Below are positions 54,821-63,775 of a stretch of DNA of 64,000 nucleotides, one piece after another. The translations under genes and the position numbers were made by a program. The number at the start of each line of letters is the position of its first letter. The stretch's first letter is position 1. The stretch comes from Staphylococcus condimenti. GTDB taxonomy: Bacteria > Bacillota > Bacilli > Staphylococcales > Staphylococcaceae. The stretch covers positions 1,922,001 to 1,986,000 of the forward strand of contig NZ_CP015114.1 of assembly GCF_001618885.1 (NCBI RefSeq). Direction: 5' to 3'. A model generated the notes under the pieces. It saw only the letters and a list, made by a program, of their open reading frames with translations, was not told where the DNA came from and searched no databases.

Positions 54821-57696
54821 TGTCTATGGAAAATTTAATCGATGATTTAAAACTTTCGTTACATAAAGGATTTATCGATCGTTCTCTTGTTCATCAAGGA
54901 AACCATGTTCCAAAACTGTTAATTAATAATGATCAAGAAAATGTATTATCGACTGTTATTGATGAATTGCAAAAATGTCACTCCTTCATGATTTCCGTTG
55001 CGTTTATTACAGAAAGCGGGCTAGCGAGTTTAAAAGCACATTTATATGATTTAGCCCAAAAGGGAGTTAAAGGTAAAATTCTGACTTCTAATTACTTGGG
55101 ATTCAATACACCTAAAATGTATGATGAGCTTCTGAAATTAGAAAATGTTGAAGTACGTTTGACTGAAGTGCCGGGTTTCCATGCTAAAGGTTATATCTTT
55201 GAACATGACCAATTTTCATCATTGATTGTAGGCAGTTCGAATTTAACTTCTAACGCACTCAAAGTAAATTATGAACATAACATTCTTTTTTCTACACATC
55301 AAAATGGAGACTTAGTGCACCGTGTAAAACATCAATTTAATGAACTGTGGGAACAGAGTACACCTTTAACTCCTGAATGGATTACTGAATATCGTAAAGT
55401 TTATGCACCTCAAACTGTAAAAGATATTTTTAAAGAAAGCCGTTTACAAACGGATTTGATTAATCGTGTGGATGATGCGGTTCAAATTCAGCCGAATTTA
55501 ATGCAAGTAGAAGCATTGAAATCTCTAAAAGAAGTTCGAGCACAAGGCGAGGATAAGGCACTGATTATTTCAGCTACAGGGACAGGAAAGACAATTATGT
55601 CTGCATTAGACGTTCGACAAGCAGAACCTAAACGCTTTCTTTTTGTAGTGCATAGTGAAACGATTTTAAATGAAGCAATGAAAGCCTATCAAAAAGTACT
55701 GGCAACAGAACCTGCTTCTGCTTTTGGCAAACTTTCAGGTACACATAAAGACATCAATGCCAAGTATTTATTTGCAACAGTTCAGACACTATCTAAAGAA
55801 GCGATTTATCATCAATTTGACCCTGAAACGTTTGATTATATTGTTTTTGATGAAGCACATCGTTCAGCTGCTGTTACGTATCAACGCATTTTTCGTTACT
55901 TCCAGCCTACATTTATGTTGGGTATGACTGCAACACCAGAACGTACGGACGATTTAAATATCTTTGAACAATTTGATTACAATGTTGCGTATGAAATACG
56001 CCTGCAAAAAGCATTGGAAAGCGAAATTTTATGCCCGTTTCATTACTTCGGTGTTTCTGATTATATCCAAGATGGTGTAGCCGTAGATGATAATAGTCAA
56101 TTACGCTATCTGACTTCTGAAGAACGTGTGAAGTATATTCTGGATAGAACTGACTATTATGGTTATTCAGGCGACGCATTGAAAGGGCTCATATTTGTAA
56201 GTCGAAAAAATGAAGCGGTAGAACTTGCTGAAAAACTTACGCATCATGGTGTAGCGACAGTAGCTTTGACTGGTTCAGACTCACAACAACGTCGTAATGA
56301 AGTGATTCAACAACTTAAAGATGGGGATATCAATTATATTATTACGGTGGATCTATTTAATGAAGGGATTGATATTCCTGAAATCAATCAAGTGGTGATG
56401 TTAAGAGGTACGCAGTCTAGCATTATTTTTGTACAGCAGCTTGGACGCGGTTTGCGTAAAAGCGCTAATAAAGATTATGTAACTGTTATCGATTTTATAG
56501 GTAATTATAAAAACAACTATTTGATTCCAATAGCGTTGTCAGGCGACCATTCACATAATAAAGATAATTATCGTAAATTTTTAACAGATAATGCACCTTT
56601 AAAGGGTGTGTCGACAATTAATTTTGAAGAAGTCGCGAAGAAGAAAGTATTTGAATCTATACAAAGTGCAACATTGAATGAAATGAAAATGATTGTAGAA
56701 GCTTACGAGAATGTTAAAAATAGAATTGGCAGTACCCCAACATTGATGGATTTTATTGAACAAAATTCTATTGATCCGTCAGTCTTATTATCAAAGTTTG
56801 CGAATTATGAGGAATTTTTAGAGAAGAAAGTGCATAAGCAAAAACGAATTTCTGAAAATGCTTCTAAAAATTTAACATTTATTTCGAAAGAGCTGGTACA
56901 AGGTTTGAAGAGTTCTGATTACATGACAATTGAAGTGTTGGTTGAACAAGATGAGAGTTTTGACAGTTTAGTTCAAAAGCTGCAGGAAAAAGATAGCGGG
57001 ATAAGCGAAGCGGATGTACTGACAAGCTTAAGAGTCCTAGATCAATCATTTTTCAAAGCAGGCTCGGACAAACAATATGGTCCTCCAGTTATTAATATTC
57101 GTCATAATGGAAAACATATAGGCTTAAGTGAGCATTTCAAAAACAACTTGAAGGATGATGTCTTTCGCGCACATTTTGATGATTTAATGCAACTATCGCA
57201 TTATAAGCATTTGAATGATTTTCATAACAGTAATCGCTTGGTATTATATAATAAGTATTCACGTAAAGATTTTTTAAGAATAATGAATTGGGAAAAAGAT
57301 GAATCTTCAACTGTATACGGCTATAAACAAAAATATCAAACACTGCCTATCTTTATTACGTATCATAAAAAGGAAGATATTAGTGAAACGACTGCTTATG
57401 AAGATGAATTCTTAAATCAAGATGAGTTGAAGTGGTTTACGCGTTCTAATCGTTCCCTAAAATCACCGGAAGTTCAAAATGTAATCAATCATCAAGCATT
57501 GAATACACCGATATATATGTTTGTGAAAAAAGAAGATGCAGATGGTAAGAACTTTTATTACCTAGGAAATGCACATTATATGAAAGATAGCGCACAAGAT
57601 ACGAAAATGCCAGAGGGCAAAAATGTAGTAACGATGCATCTTGCTATGGAAACGCCTGTACGTGATGATGTATATCGCTATTTAGTTGAAAAATAA
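54820..57696 (+). CDS. PLD-nuclease/DEAD-box helicase/DUF3427 protein
   Basis: A 958-residue multidomain protein. Residues about 30-190 form a phospholipase-D-like nuclease domain (FHAKGYIFE and GSSNLTSNAL, one HKD-type half). Residues about 225-600 form a superfamily 2 helicase with Walker A in SATGTGKT, DEAH in VFDEAHRSAAV, MTATPERT and motif VI in QQLGRGLRKS. The remaining about 330 residues match the DUF3427 family at the C-terminus. It looks like a DNA-processing enzyme that finds and cuts a specific nucleic-acid structure. Its coupling to a NUDIX hydrolase suggests repair or anti-phage defence, but no experiment is known to me for this pair. Confidence 0.87.
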   Translation: MSMENLIDDLKLSLHKGFIDRSLVHQGNHVPKLLINNDQENVLSTVIDELQKCHSFMISVAFITESGLASLKAHLYDLAQKGVKGKILTSNYLGFNTPKMYDELLKLENVEVRLTEVPGFHAKGYIFEHDQFSSLIVGSSNLTSNALKVNYEHNILFSTHQNGDLVHRVKHQFNELWEQSTPLTPEWITEYRKVYAPQTVKDIFKESRLQTDLINRVDDAVQIQPNLMQVEALKSLKEVRAQGEDKALIISATGTGKTIMSALDVRQAEPKRFLFVVHSETILNEAMKAYQKVLATEPASAFGKLSGTHKDINAKYLFATVQTLSKEAIYHQFDPETFDYIVFDEAHRSAAVTYQRIFRYFQPTFMLGMTATPERTDDLNIFEQFDYNVAYEIRLQKALESEILCPFHYFGVSDYIQDGVAVDDNSQLRYLTSEERVKYILDRTDYYGYSGDALKGLIFVSRKNEAVELAEKLTHHGVATVALTGSDSQQRRNEVIQQLKDGDINYIITVDLFNEGIDIPEINQVVMLRGTQSSIIFVQQLGRGLRKSANKDYVTVIDFIGNYKNNYLIPIALSGDHSHNKDNYRKFLTDNAPLKGVSTINFEEVAKKKVFESIQSATLNEMKMIVEAYENVKNRIGSTPTLMDFIEQNSIDPSVLLSKFANYEEFLEKKVHKQKRISENASKNLTFISKELVQGLKSSDYMTIEVLVEQDESFDSLVQKLQEKDSGISEADVLTSLRVLDQSFFKAGSDKQYGPPVINIRHNGKHIGLSEHFKNNLKDDVFRAHFDDLMQLSHYKHLNDFHNSNRLVLYNKYSRKDFLRIMNWEKDESSTVYGYKQKYQTLPIFITYHKKEDISETTAYEDEFLNQDELKWFTRSNRSLKSPEVQNVINHQALNTPIYMFVKKEDADGKNFYYLGNAHYMKDSAQDTKMPEGKNVVTMHLAMETPVRDDVYRYLVEK

Positions 57697-57707
57697 TTAT
57701 TTTATTG

Positions 57708-57737
57708 CCTGACTCGAGATGGAGTCAGGTTTTTTTG
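57708..57737 (+). terminator. Terminator after the helicase gene
   Basis: CCTGACTC pairs with GAGTCAGG (six-base loop), followed by seven T. Confidence 0.92.
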
Positions 57738-57809
57738 TTGGATATATGAAGTGTATAATATATCATTCAGTTTATCGGAAATAGATAGGTTTGCTAATTT
57801 ATAAAATAA

Positions 57810-57843
57810 ACCACTAGTCCAGTTATCTTTTTGGAATAGTGGT
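57810..57843 (-). terminator. Terminator of the ltrA-like gene
   Basis: On the minus strand, ACCACTATTCC pairs with GGACTAGTGGT (one mismatch), followed by TTTATTTTAT. Confidence 0.75.
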
Positions 57844-57871
57844 GCTAATTAACAATATAGGTTTGAAGAGA

Positions 57872-59023
57872 TTAATGGTGATGAGATGCAATATCTGCAC
57901 GTTTCAATTTGCGTTTGTTTGTGTAATATATTAAGGCAATTGTTGAATTGACAATGGCGGATGTAATTACCAAGACATCATCATAGCTAACAAAAAGCAG
58001 ACTCAAGATGTAACCAGTAATGATGAGTAGGAAAGGCGCGATTATGAGACGCATGTTTTTATAATAATCATGGAAGTATGAAATGTTTAACCATAAACCT
58101 ATAAAGAATAATAAAATACTTCCATACATAAGGTTGACTTCAAATAAACGGTTGATTTTATCGCTGCAGCTGAAGACAATTGCCGCATTAACACCGCCTA
58201 AAGCAATGTTGATAATGAGATGAGAGTACGATAATTTGAAGCCGACAGTACGATGATGATGGTTAATGTAAAATTCTGTGACAGCCCAATAGGTTAAGAA
58301 TAATCCGATTAAAATCATAAATTGGAAGATATAAAGATAATCGAATTTATTAATATTGAAGATACCCGCAATTCCTACAAGCAATTCCCCGAATACGATA
58401 ATAGTTAATAAGGAATAACGTTCAACCAGATGCATCATATTGACAGGTGATTCTACAAGGTACTTTCTAAAAGGAACCCATCCGACCGCTGCGATAAAAA
58501 GTCCGATGTTTCCGGGTACAAACCGATAAGGTGGGGGCGTAACTAACCCGATAATTGAAAACACCGCAACTATTAATGCGACAAGACCTGAAGTTATACA
58601 TGTCATTTTATCGCTTTTGGATTGTGTATGAGGAATGTATAACAAATACTGAAGGCTGATACTTAAGTATAGTAATGACATGTAAGTCATGAACGGCACA
58701 AAGGTTTTATTGAAATCTGGGTAAAAACTATTAGATAAGAATACTAAGAGAAAGATGTTTACTATTGTGAACGCGACATCTTTTGGTGAAAGTTCTCCGA
58801 AGCGGTTTGTGAATACAGTTTGATGTGTCCATAAAAGCCATAAGAACAAGCTCATTAGAATATAGACAACGAAAGTATTTAGTGAAAGTGTGCCGTTTTT
58901 ATCTGTATGTAAGAGCACGTGAGCAATTTTTTGTAACGCGTAGACAAATATCAAATCGTAAAAAAGTTCATGAAAATTTGCACGCTTTTCTTGTAAATAA
59001 CGCGGAATAGGGTTAGACGTCAT
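57872..59023 (-). CDS. Low temperature requirement protein A (LtrA) family membrane protein
   Basis: A 383-residue membrane protein with about 10 hydrophobic segments. The N-terminus ANFHELFYDLIFVYALQKIAH is the recognisable LtrA-family start, and YSLLTIIVFGELLVGIAGI near residue 200 matches its second conserved region. The family was named for a Listeria locus needed at low temperature; the biochemical role is unknown. The gene is monocistronic, with GGAGCTG before the ATG. Confidence 0.85.
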   Translation of the reverse strand: MTSNPIPRYLQEKRANFHELFYDLIFVYALQKIAHVLLHTDKNGTLSLNTFVVYILMSLFLWLLWTHQTVFTNRFGELSPKDVAFTIVNIFLLVFLSNSFYPDFNKTFVPFMTYMSLLYLSISLQYLLYIPHTQSKSDKMTCITSGLVALIVAVFSIIGLVTPPPYRFVPGNIGLFIAAVGWVPFRKYLVESPVNMMHLVERYSLLTIIVFGELLVGIAGIFNINKFDYLYIFQFMILIGLFLTYWAVTEFYINHHHRTVGFKLSYSHLIINIALGGVNAAIVFSCSDKINRLFEVNLMYGSILLFFIGLWLNISYFHDYYKNMRLIIAPFLLIITGYILSLLFVSYDDVLVITSAIVNSTIALIYYTNKRKLKRADIASHHH

Positions 59024-59182
59024 TTATGTTCAGCTCCTGTAATTAATTTGGCAACTTTTTTCTGTATTTCTAAAAGTCTCTTGTATTTTATTATGTATGA
59101 CATCGAAAGAAAAGAATTTTTATAAGGAAATGTTACATAGGAGGAAATTTGCGGAGAAAATTTATAGATTTATACAAACAAA

Positions 59183-59213
59183 AAACGAACTCCCTCATAG
59201 AAGGAGTCCGTTT
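59183..59213 (-). terminator. Terminator of fda
   Basis: On the minus strand, AAACGGACTCC pairs with GGAGTTCGTTT, followed by TTTTTGTTTG. Confidence 0.88.
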
Positions 59214-59228
59214 AAATTAAAGCATTGA

Positions 59229-60119
59229 TTAAGCTTTGTTTACTGAAGCATCGAAGATTGTATCGATAGCTTCTTGTAATTTTTCATTAAATTCTGCATC
59301 TGATTGTTGTGCATTTAAGTCAGATACTAATGCACGTGAGAAGCTTGCGATTAATCCATCGTTTTGTTTCAAGATTTTGTTTGCTTCGTCACGGCTGTAA
59401 CCGCCAGATAATGCAACCACACGGATTACTTGTGGATGTTCAATTAATTCGCTGTAAGCATTCACTTTAGTTGGAATAGTCAATTTCAACATTACATATT
59501 GATCTTTTTTCAAGTCATCTAATTCAGCTTTGATTGCTTCAGCCAAGTTAGCTTCGATAGCTTCTTTATCTTTAGCATTGATGTTAACTTCAGGTTCAAT
59601 AATTGGTACTAAACCAGCTGCAATGATTTCTTTAGCAACTTCGAATTGTTGTTTAACAACTTTTTCAATAGCTTCTTTATTATTTTCTAAGATGTTAGAA
59701 CGCATTTTAGTACCGAAGATACCGCGTTCGTTCGCACGATCTAATAATTTATCTAAGTCTGGAATAGGTTTCATTAATTGAACGCCGTCAGTTTCTTCAG
59801 CTAAACCTTTGTCGACTTTCAAGAATGGAACGATACCTTTATCTGCTAAATATGAGCCTGTGTATTTGCCCTCAACTTCACGGTCCATAGTTTGTTCGAA
59901 TAGAATCGCACCTAAGATTTTTTCTCCGTTAAATGCAGGTGAAGTAATGATACGAGTACGCATATCGTGTACTAGGTTGAACATTTCTTCATCGTTAGAG
60001 TATTCACTTTCATCAACGCCGTAATCTTTTAGCGCTTTCGGAGTACTACCACCGCTTTGGTCCAATGCTGCGATAAATCCTTTACCATTTTTAATTTTGT
60101 CAAATTGTTCTTGGTTCAT
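59229..60119 (-). CDS. fda: Fructose-bisphosphate aldolase, class I
   Basis: A 296-residue Schiff-base aldolase that splits fructose-1,6-bisphosphate in glycolysis. It has [17 protein letters not shown] at the N-terminus, [15 protein letters not shown] in the middle, the catalytic Lys in MLKLTIPTK and [16 protein letters not shown] as the phosphate-binding loop. The length equals staphylococcal class I Fda as I remember it. GGAGTG precedes the start. A cre-like site lies about 100 bp upstream. Confidence 0.95.
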   Translation of the reverse strand: MNQEQFDKIKNGKGFIAALDQSGGSTPKALKDYGVDESEYSNDEEMFNLVHDMRTRIITSPAFNGEKILGAILFEQTMDREVEGKYTGSYLADKGIVPFLKVDKGLAEETDGVQLMKPIPDLDKLLDRANERGIFGTKMRSNILENNKEAIEKVVKQQFEVAKEIIAAGLVPIIEPEVNINAKDKEAIEANLAEAIKAELDDLKKDQYVMLKLTIPTKVNAYSELIEHPQVIRVVALSGGYSRDEANKILKQNDGLIASFSRALVSDLNAQQSDAEFNEKLQEAIDTIFDASVNKA

Positions 60120-60217
60120 TTATTGACACTCCTCTTTCCGCATTTTGCTTTTCTCTTTCAATGTCTAGTATGGAAAAAAATAATCAATTTCGCAAATACT
60201 TTACTTGAAAAAAACAA

Positions 60218-60231
60218 AGAAAACGCTTACC
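60218..60231. promoter_or_regulatory. cre-like site upstream of fda
   Basis: AGAAAACGCTTACC, read on the minus strand as GGTAAGCGTTTTCT, matches 12 of 14 positions of the CcpA consensus. It lies between divergent fda and the MOSC gene, so it could act on either. Confidence 0.5.
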
Positions 60232-60284
60232 TTTAAGATTTTGTCGAAAAGTCGTTATAATAGCTTTGAGAGAGGGTGAAATAA

Positions 60285-60992
60285 GTGAGTCAAATCGAGC
60301 AATTATTCAGAGGCGGTGTTCAAAAGTTAGGTAATCCGAATGCTGAAAATCGATTAGAACAAGAATGGTCGACAGCTGCATTTAAAAAACCGACAGAGCA
60401 AGCAGTCTTTTTAACGAAAACAGGATTAGTCAGTGATGATGTCGGAGATAAAAAGCATCATGGAGGACCAGATAAAGCATTATTCGCTTATAGTAAATCG
60501 CACTATGAAAAATGGACAGCTGAATATCCTGAAGTTCAATTTAAACCAGGATTAAATGGGGAAAATGTTTCTGTAATTGATATGGATGAAACCTCTGTAT
60601 ATATCGGAGACATCTATCAAATTGGAGAAGCGACTGTACAAGTTTCGCAACCGCGCAGGCCATGTTGGAAACCAGGAAGACGTGTACGTTGGATTGAATG
60701 GGGAAGACGTATTCAAGAAACTGGGAGAACAGGATGGTATTTCCGTGTATTAAAGGAAGGTGCTATTCAACGATATGATGTTTTTCGCTTAATAGAACGT
60801 CCGTGTCCAGAATGGTCTATTGCAGAAATGAATGATGTACTCTATCATCATAGTAATAATAAGGAAAAACTCCATGAATTGCTGGAAAGTGATTATACTC
60901 CGATTTCATGGAAGGAAGAGATTGGAAAATTAATAGATGGAGAAATCGTTGATCATACAAAACGGTTATATGGTCCTAATATTGCTGAGTAA
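60285..60992 (+). CDS. MOSC domain protein (YiiM-like)
   Basis: A 235-residue MOSC-domain protein. The N-terminal half has KTGLVSDDVGDKKHHGGPDKAL with the conserved HGGPDKA. The conserved Cys of the MOSC fold is in SQPRRPCWKPGRR near residue 125. The C-terminal 3-alpha region ends near 235. E. coli YiiM, a related protein, reduces N-hydroxylated base analogues using molybdenum cofactor; a similar detoxification is likely. It starts at a GTG after GAGAGGGTGA and is divergent from fda. Confidence 0.85.
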   Translation: MSQIEQLFRGGVQKLGNPNAENRLEQEWSTAAFKKPTEQAVFLTKTGLVSDDVGDKKHHGGPDKALFAYSKSHYEKWTAEYPEVQFKPGLNGENVSVIDMDETSVYIGDIYQIGEATVQVSQPRRPCWKPGRRVRWIEWGRRIQETGRTGWYFRVLKEGAIQRYDVFRLIERPCPEWSIAEMNDVLYHHSNNKEKLHELLESDYTPISWKEEIGKLIDGEIVDHTKRLYGPNIAE

Positions 60993-61003
60993 ACAATAAG
61001 AAA

Positions 61004-61037
61004 GACTCACGCTTGCGCGTGAGTCGTTTCCTTTTTC
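61004..61037 (+). terminator. Terminator after the MOSC gene
   Basis: GACTCACGC, TTGC loop, GCGTGAGTC, followed by a T-rich stretch. Confidence 0.9.
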
Positions 61038-61054
61038 AGAGAGTTCTAGTAACA

Positions 61055-61115
61055 CACTCATGAGATTTTCTGTAAAGAAGGGGTAGGAAATTTACAGATA
61101 ATCTTCACATGAGTG
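61055..61115. repeat. Long imperfect palindrome, possible structured RNA
   Basis: CACTCATG, GATT and TCTGTAAA on the left are matched in order by TTTACAGA, AATC and CATGAGTG on the right, giving a long hairpin of 20 paired bases with small bulges and a 14-nt loop. It is not followed by a T-run, so it is not a plain terminator. Confidence 0.65.
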
Positions 61116-61524
61116 CAGCTACTAATATTTAACAAAGGGGTGAACTGAACACCTGTTATTTAGTGTGTTTGCTTTCACATCTTCAATATGAAGTGGGTTT
61201 TATATTATATTTAATCAGTTATGAAAATAGGTTGAACATCTAATTGCCAAAATGAGGAGGGTAAATCTCATTCAAGCATTTTTAGAAGTATCAAGTCTTT
61301 TAACTACTTCTATAAGTTTTACTTGTTCTATAGGGCTGATAAGAATCAAGTAACAAAGAGAATTTTGTTTTTACAGAGCACAGAATATAGTATAGGAGAT
61401 TCGGCTCTATTAAAGTTGTAATGCAGATATCTAGGGCAGTTTTTATCTGCATAAAACTTTTAGTTACACATGGGTTTAAGTTATGACATGAATGATATAA
61501 ATCATTAAATTGGTTATACTTTGT
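61116..61524. other. Gene-poor region rich in inverted repeats
   Basis: Apart from the doubtful peptide, no gene is seen. Further stems include AACA/GGGTG with CACC/TGTT near 61131-61162 and a perfect 9-bp repeat ATGCAGATA (61421-61429) with TATCTGCAT (61444-61452). The density of stems suggests one or more small RNAs. Confidence 0.45.
61252..61353 (+). CDS. Possible small hydrophobic peptide, 33 residues (doubtful)
   Basis: ATG at 61252 opens a 33-residue ORF with an internal strong ribosome site (GAGGAGGG at 61254-61261) nine bases before an in-frame ATT at 61270. From there the peptide reads IQAFLEVSSLLTTSISFTCS and ends IGLIRIK: one membrane-length span and a basic end, resembling holin-like type I toxins. 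The stop codon lies in a TTACTTG/CAAGTAA hairpin followed by a T-rich stretch. The unusual start makes this uncertain; it may be a decayed gene. Confidence 0.3.
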   Translation: MRRVNLIQAFLEVSSLLTTSISFTCSIGLIRIK

Positions 61525-61782
61525 TTACACCATCCATGGCCTAGGGTTTTGATTGTTTTTTTGTTGTAAAGGGAGCTTTTCTCTCTTTACAACTTTAGGT
61601 TCTTTACCTGACTCAATTTTCTTCTTTAACTTAGAATCGAGTTTGTAGGTTTGGAAAGGGACAAAAACACGATTAGAAGTTGCTTTGCAGTTCGGGCAAA
61701 CTGCTGAGTCATGATTTTCATTCATTGATTGATTCAACGTAAATTCTCCATGACTGGGACATGCGTATGTGTAATTTGGCAT
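61525..61782 (-). CDS. fmdB: FmdB-type zinc-ribbon protein
   Basis: An 85-residue protein of the FmdB zinc-ribbon family, found beside formamidase genes and sometimes called a regulator. It starts MPNYTYACPSHGEF and has CPNCKA near residue 34. The first metal pair is Cys-x-x-His rather than the usual Cys-x-x-Cys. The C-terminal half is basic (KLKKKIESGKEPKVVKRE). It starts at the last base of the amidase stop codon, so it is co-transcribed and translationally coupled with fmdA. Confidence 0.85.
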   Translation of the reverse strand: MPNYTYACPSHGEFTLNQSMNENHDSAVCPNCKATSNRVFVPFQTYKLDSKLKKKIESGKEPKVVKREKLPLQQKNNQNPRPWMV

Positions 61783-62975
61783 TACTCATCAGGCTCCAAA
61801 CTTGGAACGATATCATCGTTGAAAATTTCACGTGGAATTGCGATTGTACAACATGCGTTAGGAACATCTACAATACCGGCAACGGTACCTTGAACAGGAG
61901 CGGTACCTAATAACATATAAGCTTGTTCTCCGGTAAAGCCACGTGTTTTTAAAAATTCAATAGCATTTAAACAAGCGTTTCGATACGCAGTGTTCGCATC
62001 TAAATATTGCTGCTCACCACTGAATTCATCTACTGAAATACCTTCAAATACAATATAGTCTGTATAATTCGGCATCACAGGACCAGGTTTGAAAGTAGGG
62101 TTTTGTTTGATTTGATATTTTTCCATGCCGTTTTTTATCACGTTGACACGTAAATCAATCCATCCAGGCATTTCAATGCCTCCACAAAATGTAATTTCGC
62201 CATCACCTTGTGAAAAATGTAAATCTCCGACAGACAACTTAGCGCCTTCCACAAAAACAGGGAAATAAATACGTGAACCTTTTGAAAGATTTTTAATATC
62301 GCAATTACCGCCGTTTTCTCTAGGAGGAACTGTTCTTGCACCTTCCTTAGCCACGCGATCGAAATCTTTACCTTTTAATGAACCGAGTACTACTGCATCT
62401 TCTTCAGGCAAGTTAGCTAAAACCGGTTCACGATTCGGATCAGTAGCAACTAGTGCTTTTTCGCGGCGATTCCATTCATCAAGCATTTCTTGCGAAGGCG
62501 CGACACCGATTAATCCAGGGTGGATCAATCCGACAAATTCAACACCAGGTACATGACGGCTCGTCGCATAGATGCCATTGAAATCCCAAATTGATTTTTG
62601 AGCATTTGGATAATGATCGACTAAGAAACTTCCGCCGTTTGTTTTATCAAAAATACCATTGAATCCCCATTCGTGTTCAGGGAAAGCGCCGATATCTAAG
62701 ATATCTACCACTAATAAGTCTCCAGGTTCAACGCCGTTAACATGAACCGGACCGCTTAAAACATGTACACGATTTAAATTTACATATTTGATGTCGCTTG
62801 GATCATCATTGTTTCCAACTTGTCCGTCAGTCCAATCCAAGCATTCCATACGAAAAGATTCACCCGGATCTACCGAAAATACGGCTGGAATATCCGGATG
62901 CCATCGATTGTGTCCAGGATGTGCTTGTTGATCCATTTTTTTATTCAAATCTACACTAAATAATTTCTTAGGCAT
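61782..62975 (-). CDS. fmdA: Acetamidase/formamidase FmdA
   Basis: A 397-residue amidase that hydrolyses formamide or short amides to the acid and ammonia. Family features: HNRWHPDIPAVFSVDPGESFRMEC near the N-terminus, GPVHVNGVEPGDLLVVDIL, HPGLIGVAPS, PPRENGGNCDIKNL and VGDLHFSQGDGEITFCGGIEMPG, all typical of the FmdA/AmdA family rather than of Ser-Ser-Lys amidases. AAGGGGG lies before the ATG. A 190-bp gap upstream holds its promoter region and that of the divergent DoxX-like gene. Confidence 0.92.
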   Translation of the reverse strand: MPKKLFSVDLNKKMDQQAHPGHNRWHPDIPAVFSVDPGESFRMECLDWTDGQVGNNDDPSDIKYVNLNRVHVLSGPVHVNGVEPGDLLVVDILDIGAFPEHEWGFNGIFDKTNGGSFLVDHYPNAQKSIWDFNGIYATSRHVPGVEFVGLIHPGLIGVAPSQEMLDEWNRREKALVATDPNREPVLANLPEEDAVVLGSLKGKDFDRVAKEGARTVPPRENGGNCDIKNLSKGSRIYFPVFVEGAKLSVGDLHFSQGDGEITFCGGIEMPGWIDLRVNVIKNGMEKYQIKQNPTFKPGPVMPNYTDYIVFEGISVDEFSGEQQYLDANTAYRNACLNAIEFLKTRGFTGEQAYMLLGTAPVQGTVAGIVDVPNACCTIAIPREIFNDDIVPSLEPDE

Positions 62976-63162
62976 TTGCCTACCCCCTTGTCGAAATATC
63001 TGTATGACTGAAAAATTTCTGCCGTACTAGAAGTTTTATTCCTCGAAAAGTAACATATTAAACCAAATATTCAGAAATTTGTGTAAATATTTTAAATCTT
63101 TGTAAATGATATGCAAATAACAAATAAAGTATAGTGGTAATAATAGGAGAAAGGAGAGATGA

Positions 63163-63519
63163 ATGATGAAAACATTTCTAAGATTTTTAATAGGTGGACT
63201 ATTCGGCGCAGCTGGTGTACTTCATTTTCTAAGACCAGAAGGCTTTACACGAATCGTACCGAAATATTTACCTCTGCGTAAAACAGCAGTTTATGTCACA
63301 GGTATATTCGAAATTATTTTCGGCATACTCTTATTCTGGAAACGTCCATGCAAGTGGACTAAGTGTGCTATCAATGCATTCTTATTAGCTGTTTTTCCAG
63401 CCAATATCTACATGGCACGTAAAAAATTACCATTAGGTGATCAAGAAGTTCCGAAGTGGGGGCTTTACGCAAGATTACCACTTCAATTTGTTTTAATGTC
63501 GTTAGTTAAAAAATTATAA
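63163..63519 (+). CDS. DoxX-like small membrane protein
   Basis: A 118-residue membrane protein with four hydrophobic spans, in the DoxX-like layout: FLRFLIGGLFGAAGVLHFL at the start, TAVYVTGIFEIIFGILLFW, a third span around FLLAVFPANIYMA, and a last one near the C-terminus. Function unknown; DoxX proteins are often linked to redox stress. Two ATG codons stand together after GGAGAG; either may be used. Confidence 0.75.
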   Translation: MMKTFLRFLIGGLFGAAGVLHFLRPEGFTRIVPKYLPLRKTAVYVTGIFEIIFGILLFWKRPCKWTKCAINAFLLAVFPANIYMARKKLPLGDQEVPKWGLYARLPLQFVLMSLVKKL

Positions 63520-63528
63520 ATGATATTG

Positions 63529-63565
63529 AAAGCCTGATTCTCTAATATACAGAATCAGGCTTTTA
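63529..63565 (+). terminator. Terminator after the DoxX-like gene
   Basis: AAAGCCTGATTCT pairs with AGAATCAGGCTTT, followed by TATTTA. Confidence 0.9.
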
Positions 63566-63691
63566 TTTAATAAAACGAAGCTACTATTCATAGAAAAAGT
63601 GATTGCTTATTTAGAGTAGTATGTGAAATTATATTTCGTAATATGTCATTAACTAAAATTATATTGTAATAAAATTTCAATTATGCAATAA

Positions 63692-63705
63692 TGAAAGCGA
63701 TTACA
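63692..63705 (+). promoter_or_regulatory. cre site upstream of mupG
   Basis: TGAAAGCGATTACA matches the CcpA consensus TGWAARCGNWWWCA at every position, 70 bp before the mupG start. Catabolite repression of the muropeptide-sugar operon is expected. Confidence 0.7.
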
Positions 63706-63775
63706 ATAATAAAAGGCAATATTTTATGGGTAGAGTGTAGCGTAGAAATTATTCTTTAAATCAGGGGTGGCATAC

